Of a stretch of DNA of 64,000 bases, positions 63,436-64,000 are shown piece by piece. The stretch's first letter is position 1. Each line of letters begins with the position of its first letter. The DNA lies in NCBI GenBank assembly GCA_963676095.1, contig OY781040.1, forward strand, positions 4,154,001 to 4,218,000, given 5' to 3'. Under the pieces are notes generated by a model. That model was not told the origin of the DNA and ran no database searches. It was given only the letters and a program-made list of their open reading frames with translations. This DNA is from G963676095 sp963676095. GTDB taxonomy: Bacteria > Bacteroidota > Bacteroidia > Bacteroidales > Prolixibacteraceae. The position numbers and the translations under genes were made by a program.

Positions 63436-64000
63436 CTAAAATGAATTGAGGTTAATCTTTACTAATGAAGAAATCCTGCCCCAGCAGGATTTGATTTTTG
63501 TTTCTTAAAAAATACTATGATTATTTGGACCAGAACTTTTGTAATAGAAATTTCTGAAAAAAACACGTGTAAATAGGCAGAGTACGATATGTTGAAAAAC
63601 ATAAAAAAGTTATCAACAAACTATTGACTTTCGTTCCTGAAACAGGGGGGTCACCTCCGTGGAAAAAAACATACCCTTCATGAGTTTTCATTATGATTAT
63701 GTTCTACAAAAAGCATAGTCATTGTTAATAAAAATAATTTGTCGATGCCTGTCAATCGCATAAAGTTGACAAGCTTTTCTCGAATCTGCTAGGATTCAAA
63801 ACGGAAAAGCAGATATGTTGTTTAAGGGGCAGGATGCTCAACCCGGATGTGAAAACAAGCATATTTTCTTCGCCATTCCTTGAGAATGATTTTTTCCGTA
63901 ATTTTAAGGATAAGTGAGTTGCTTACATGAAAATGGACAGATGGTTTAACCGGGTTACTAATCAGAGGCATAAAAGACGTTGCTTTTCCCTGTTCTGATT
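63436..64000. other. Gene-free right edge of the window
   Basis: No gene is supported here. Apart from the hairpin near 63471-63492 the sequence is AT-rich without a clear promoter, and the window ends inside unassigned DNA. Confidence 0.4.
63471..63492 (-). promoter_or_regulatory. Hairpin in the leader of the BACON/RHS gene
   Basis: AAATCCTGC (63471-63479) and GCAGGATTT (63484-63492) form a perfect 9-bp stem with a 4-base loop, 36 bp before the start codon. It may be a leader structure of the minus-strand transcript or, read rightward, a terminator followed by T-rich sequence. Confidence 0.5.

Overview
The window looks like the chromosome of a Bacteroidota bacterium, probably order Bacteroidales/Marinilabiliales. 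It has a SusC/SusD pair, a two-gene YD/RHS locus with BACON repeats, a MacB-type export operon with TolC, and promoter-like sites matching the Bacteroidota consensus TTTG-N19-21-TAnnTTTG. No rRNA gene, intact tRNA or functional CRISPR-cas locus is visible.

Layout. (1) 1-8410: a signalling operon of a membrane Ser/Thr kinase (cut by the window edge), a giant protein with five AAA+ modules, a zinc-ribbon/FHA protein and a PP2C phosphatase. (2) 8922-14912: an efflux operon (ATPase, two MacB-like permeases, MacA-like adaptor, TolC-like channel). (3) 14975-21809: RNase HII, a glycosyltransferase, a DUF3267-type membrane metalloprotease candidate and the cyoABCD quinol oxidase operon. (4) 22450-30713: the left end of an integrated element. 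A displaced 3' half of tRNA-Ala(GGC) lies next to a tyrosine recombinase, an excisionase-like HTH protein, a replication-initiator-like protein and a DnaB helicase, followed by small accessory and decayed genes. No intact tRNA-Ala copy is seen to the right, so the right end of the element is not located. (5) 30892-33644: a TPR histidine kinase and NarL-type regulator. (6) 33944-46640: the most unusual region, visibly AT-rich. It holds a short acidic peptide gene, a radical SAM/SPASM enzyme, a vWA-PP2C-kinase triad of the TerY-P type, GYF-containing membrane proteins (one PrsW-like, one CD225-like), and several candidate effectors: a membrane TIR-like protein, a caspase-like peptidase, a RipA-like small membrane protein, two zinc-ribbon/TIR-like proteins and a decayed third paralogue. 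(7) 46887-52722: SusD, SusC and a divergent HTH regulator. (8) 52723-63435: a structured intergenic region (four 23-bp palindromic iterons, a 12-bp hairpin, a CRISPR-like relic, a decapitated XRE regulator gene), then a predicted immunity lipoprotein, an RHS toxin with a CHAP/NlpC-like C-terminus, and a 1853-residue YD protein ending in nine BACON modules.

How the genes may work together. Region 6 reads as a phospho-signalling switch (kinase, phosphatase, vWA scaffold) wired to death or NAD-cleavage type effectors, i.e. a candidate anti-phage or conflict system, possibly with a radical-SAM-modified peptide. Region 1 is a second, independent kinase/phosphatase circuit with an FHA phospho-reader and an AAA+ machine. 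Region 8 is a polymorphic toxin locus. These functional statements are inferences from domains and gene order; no database search was possible.
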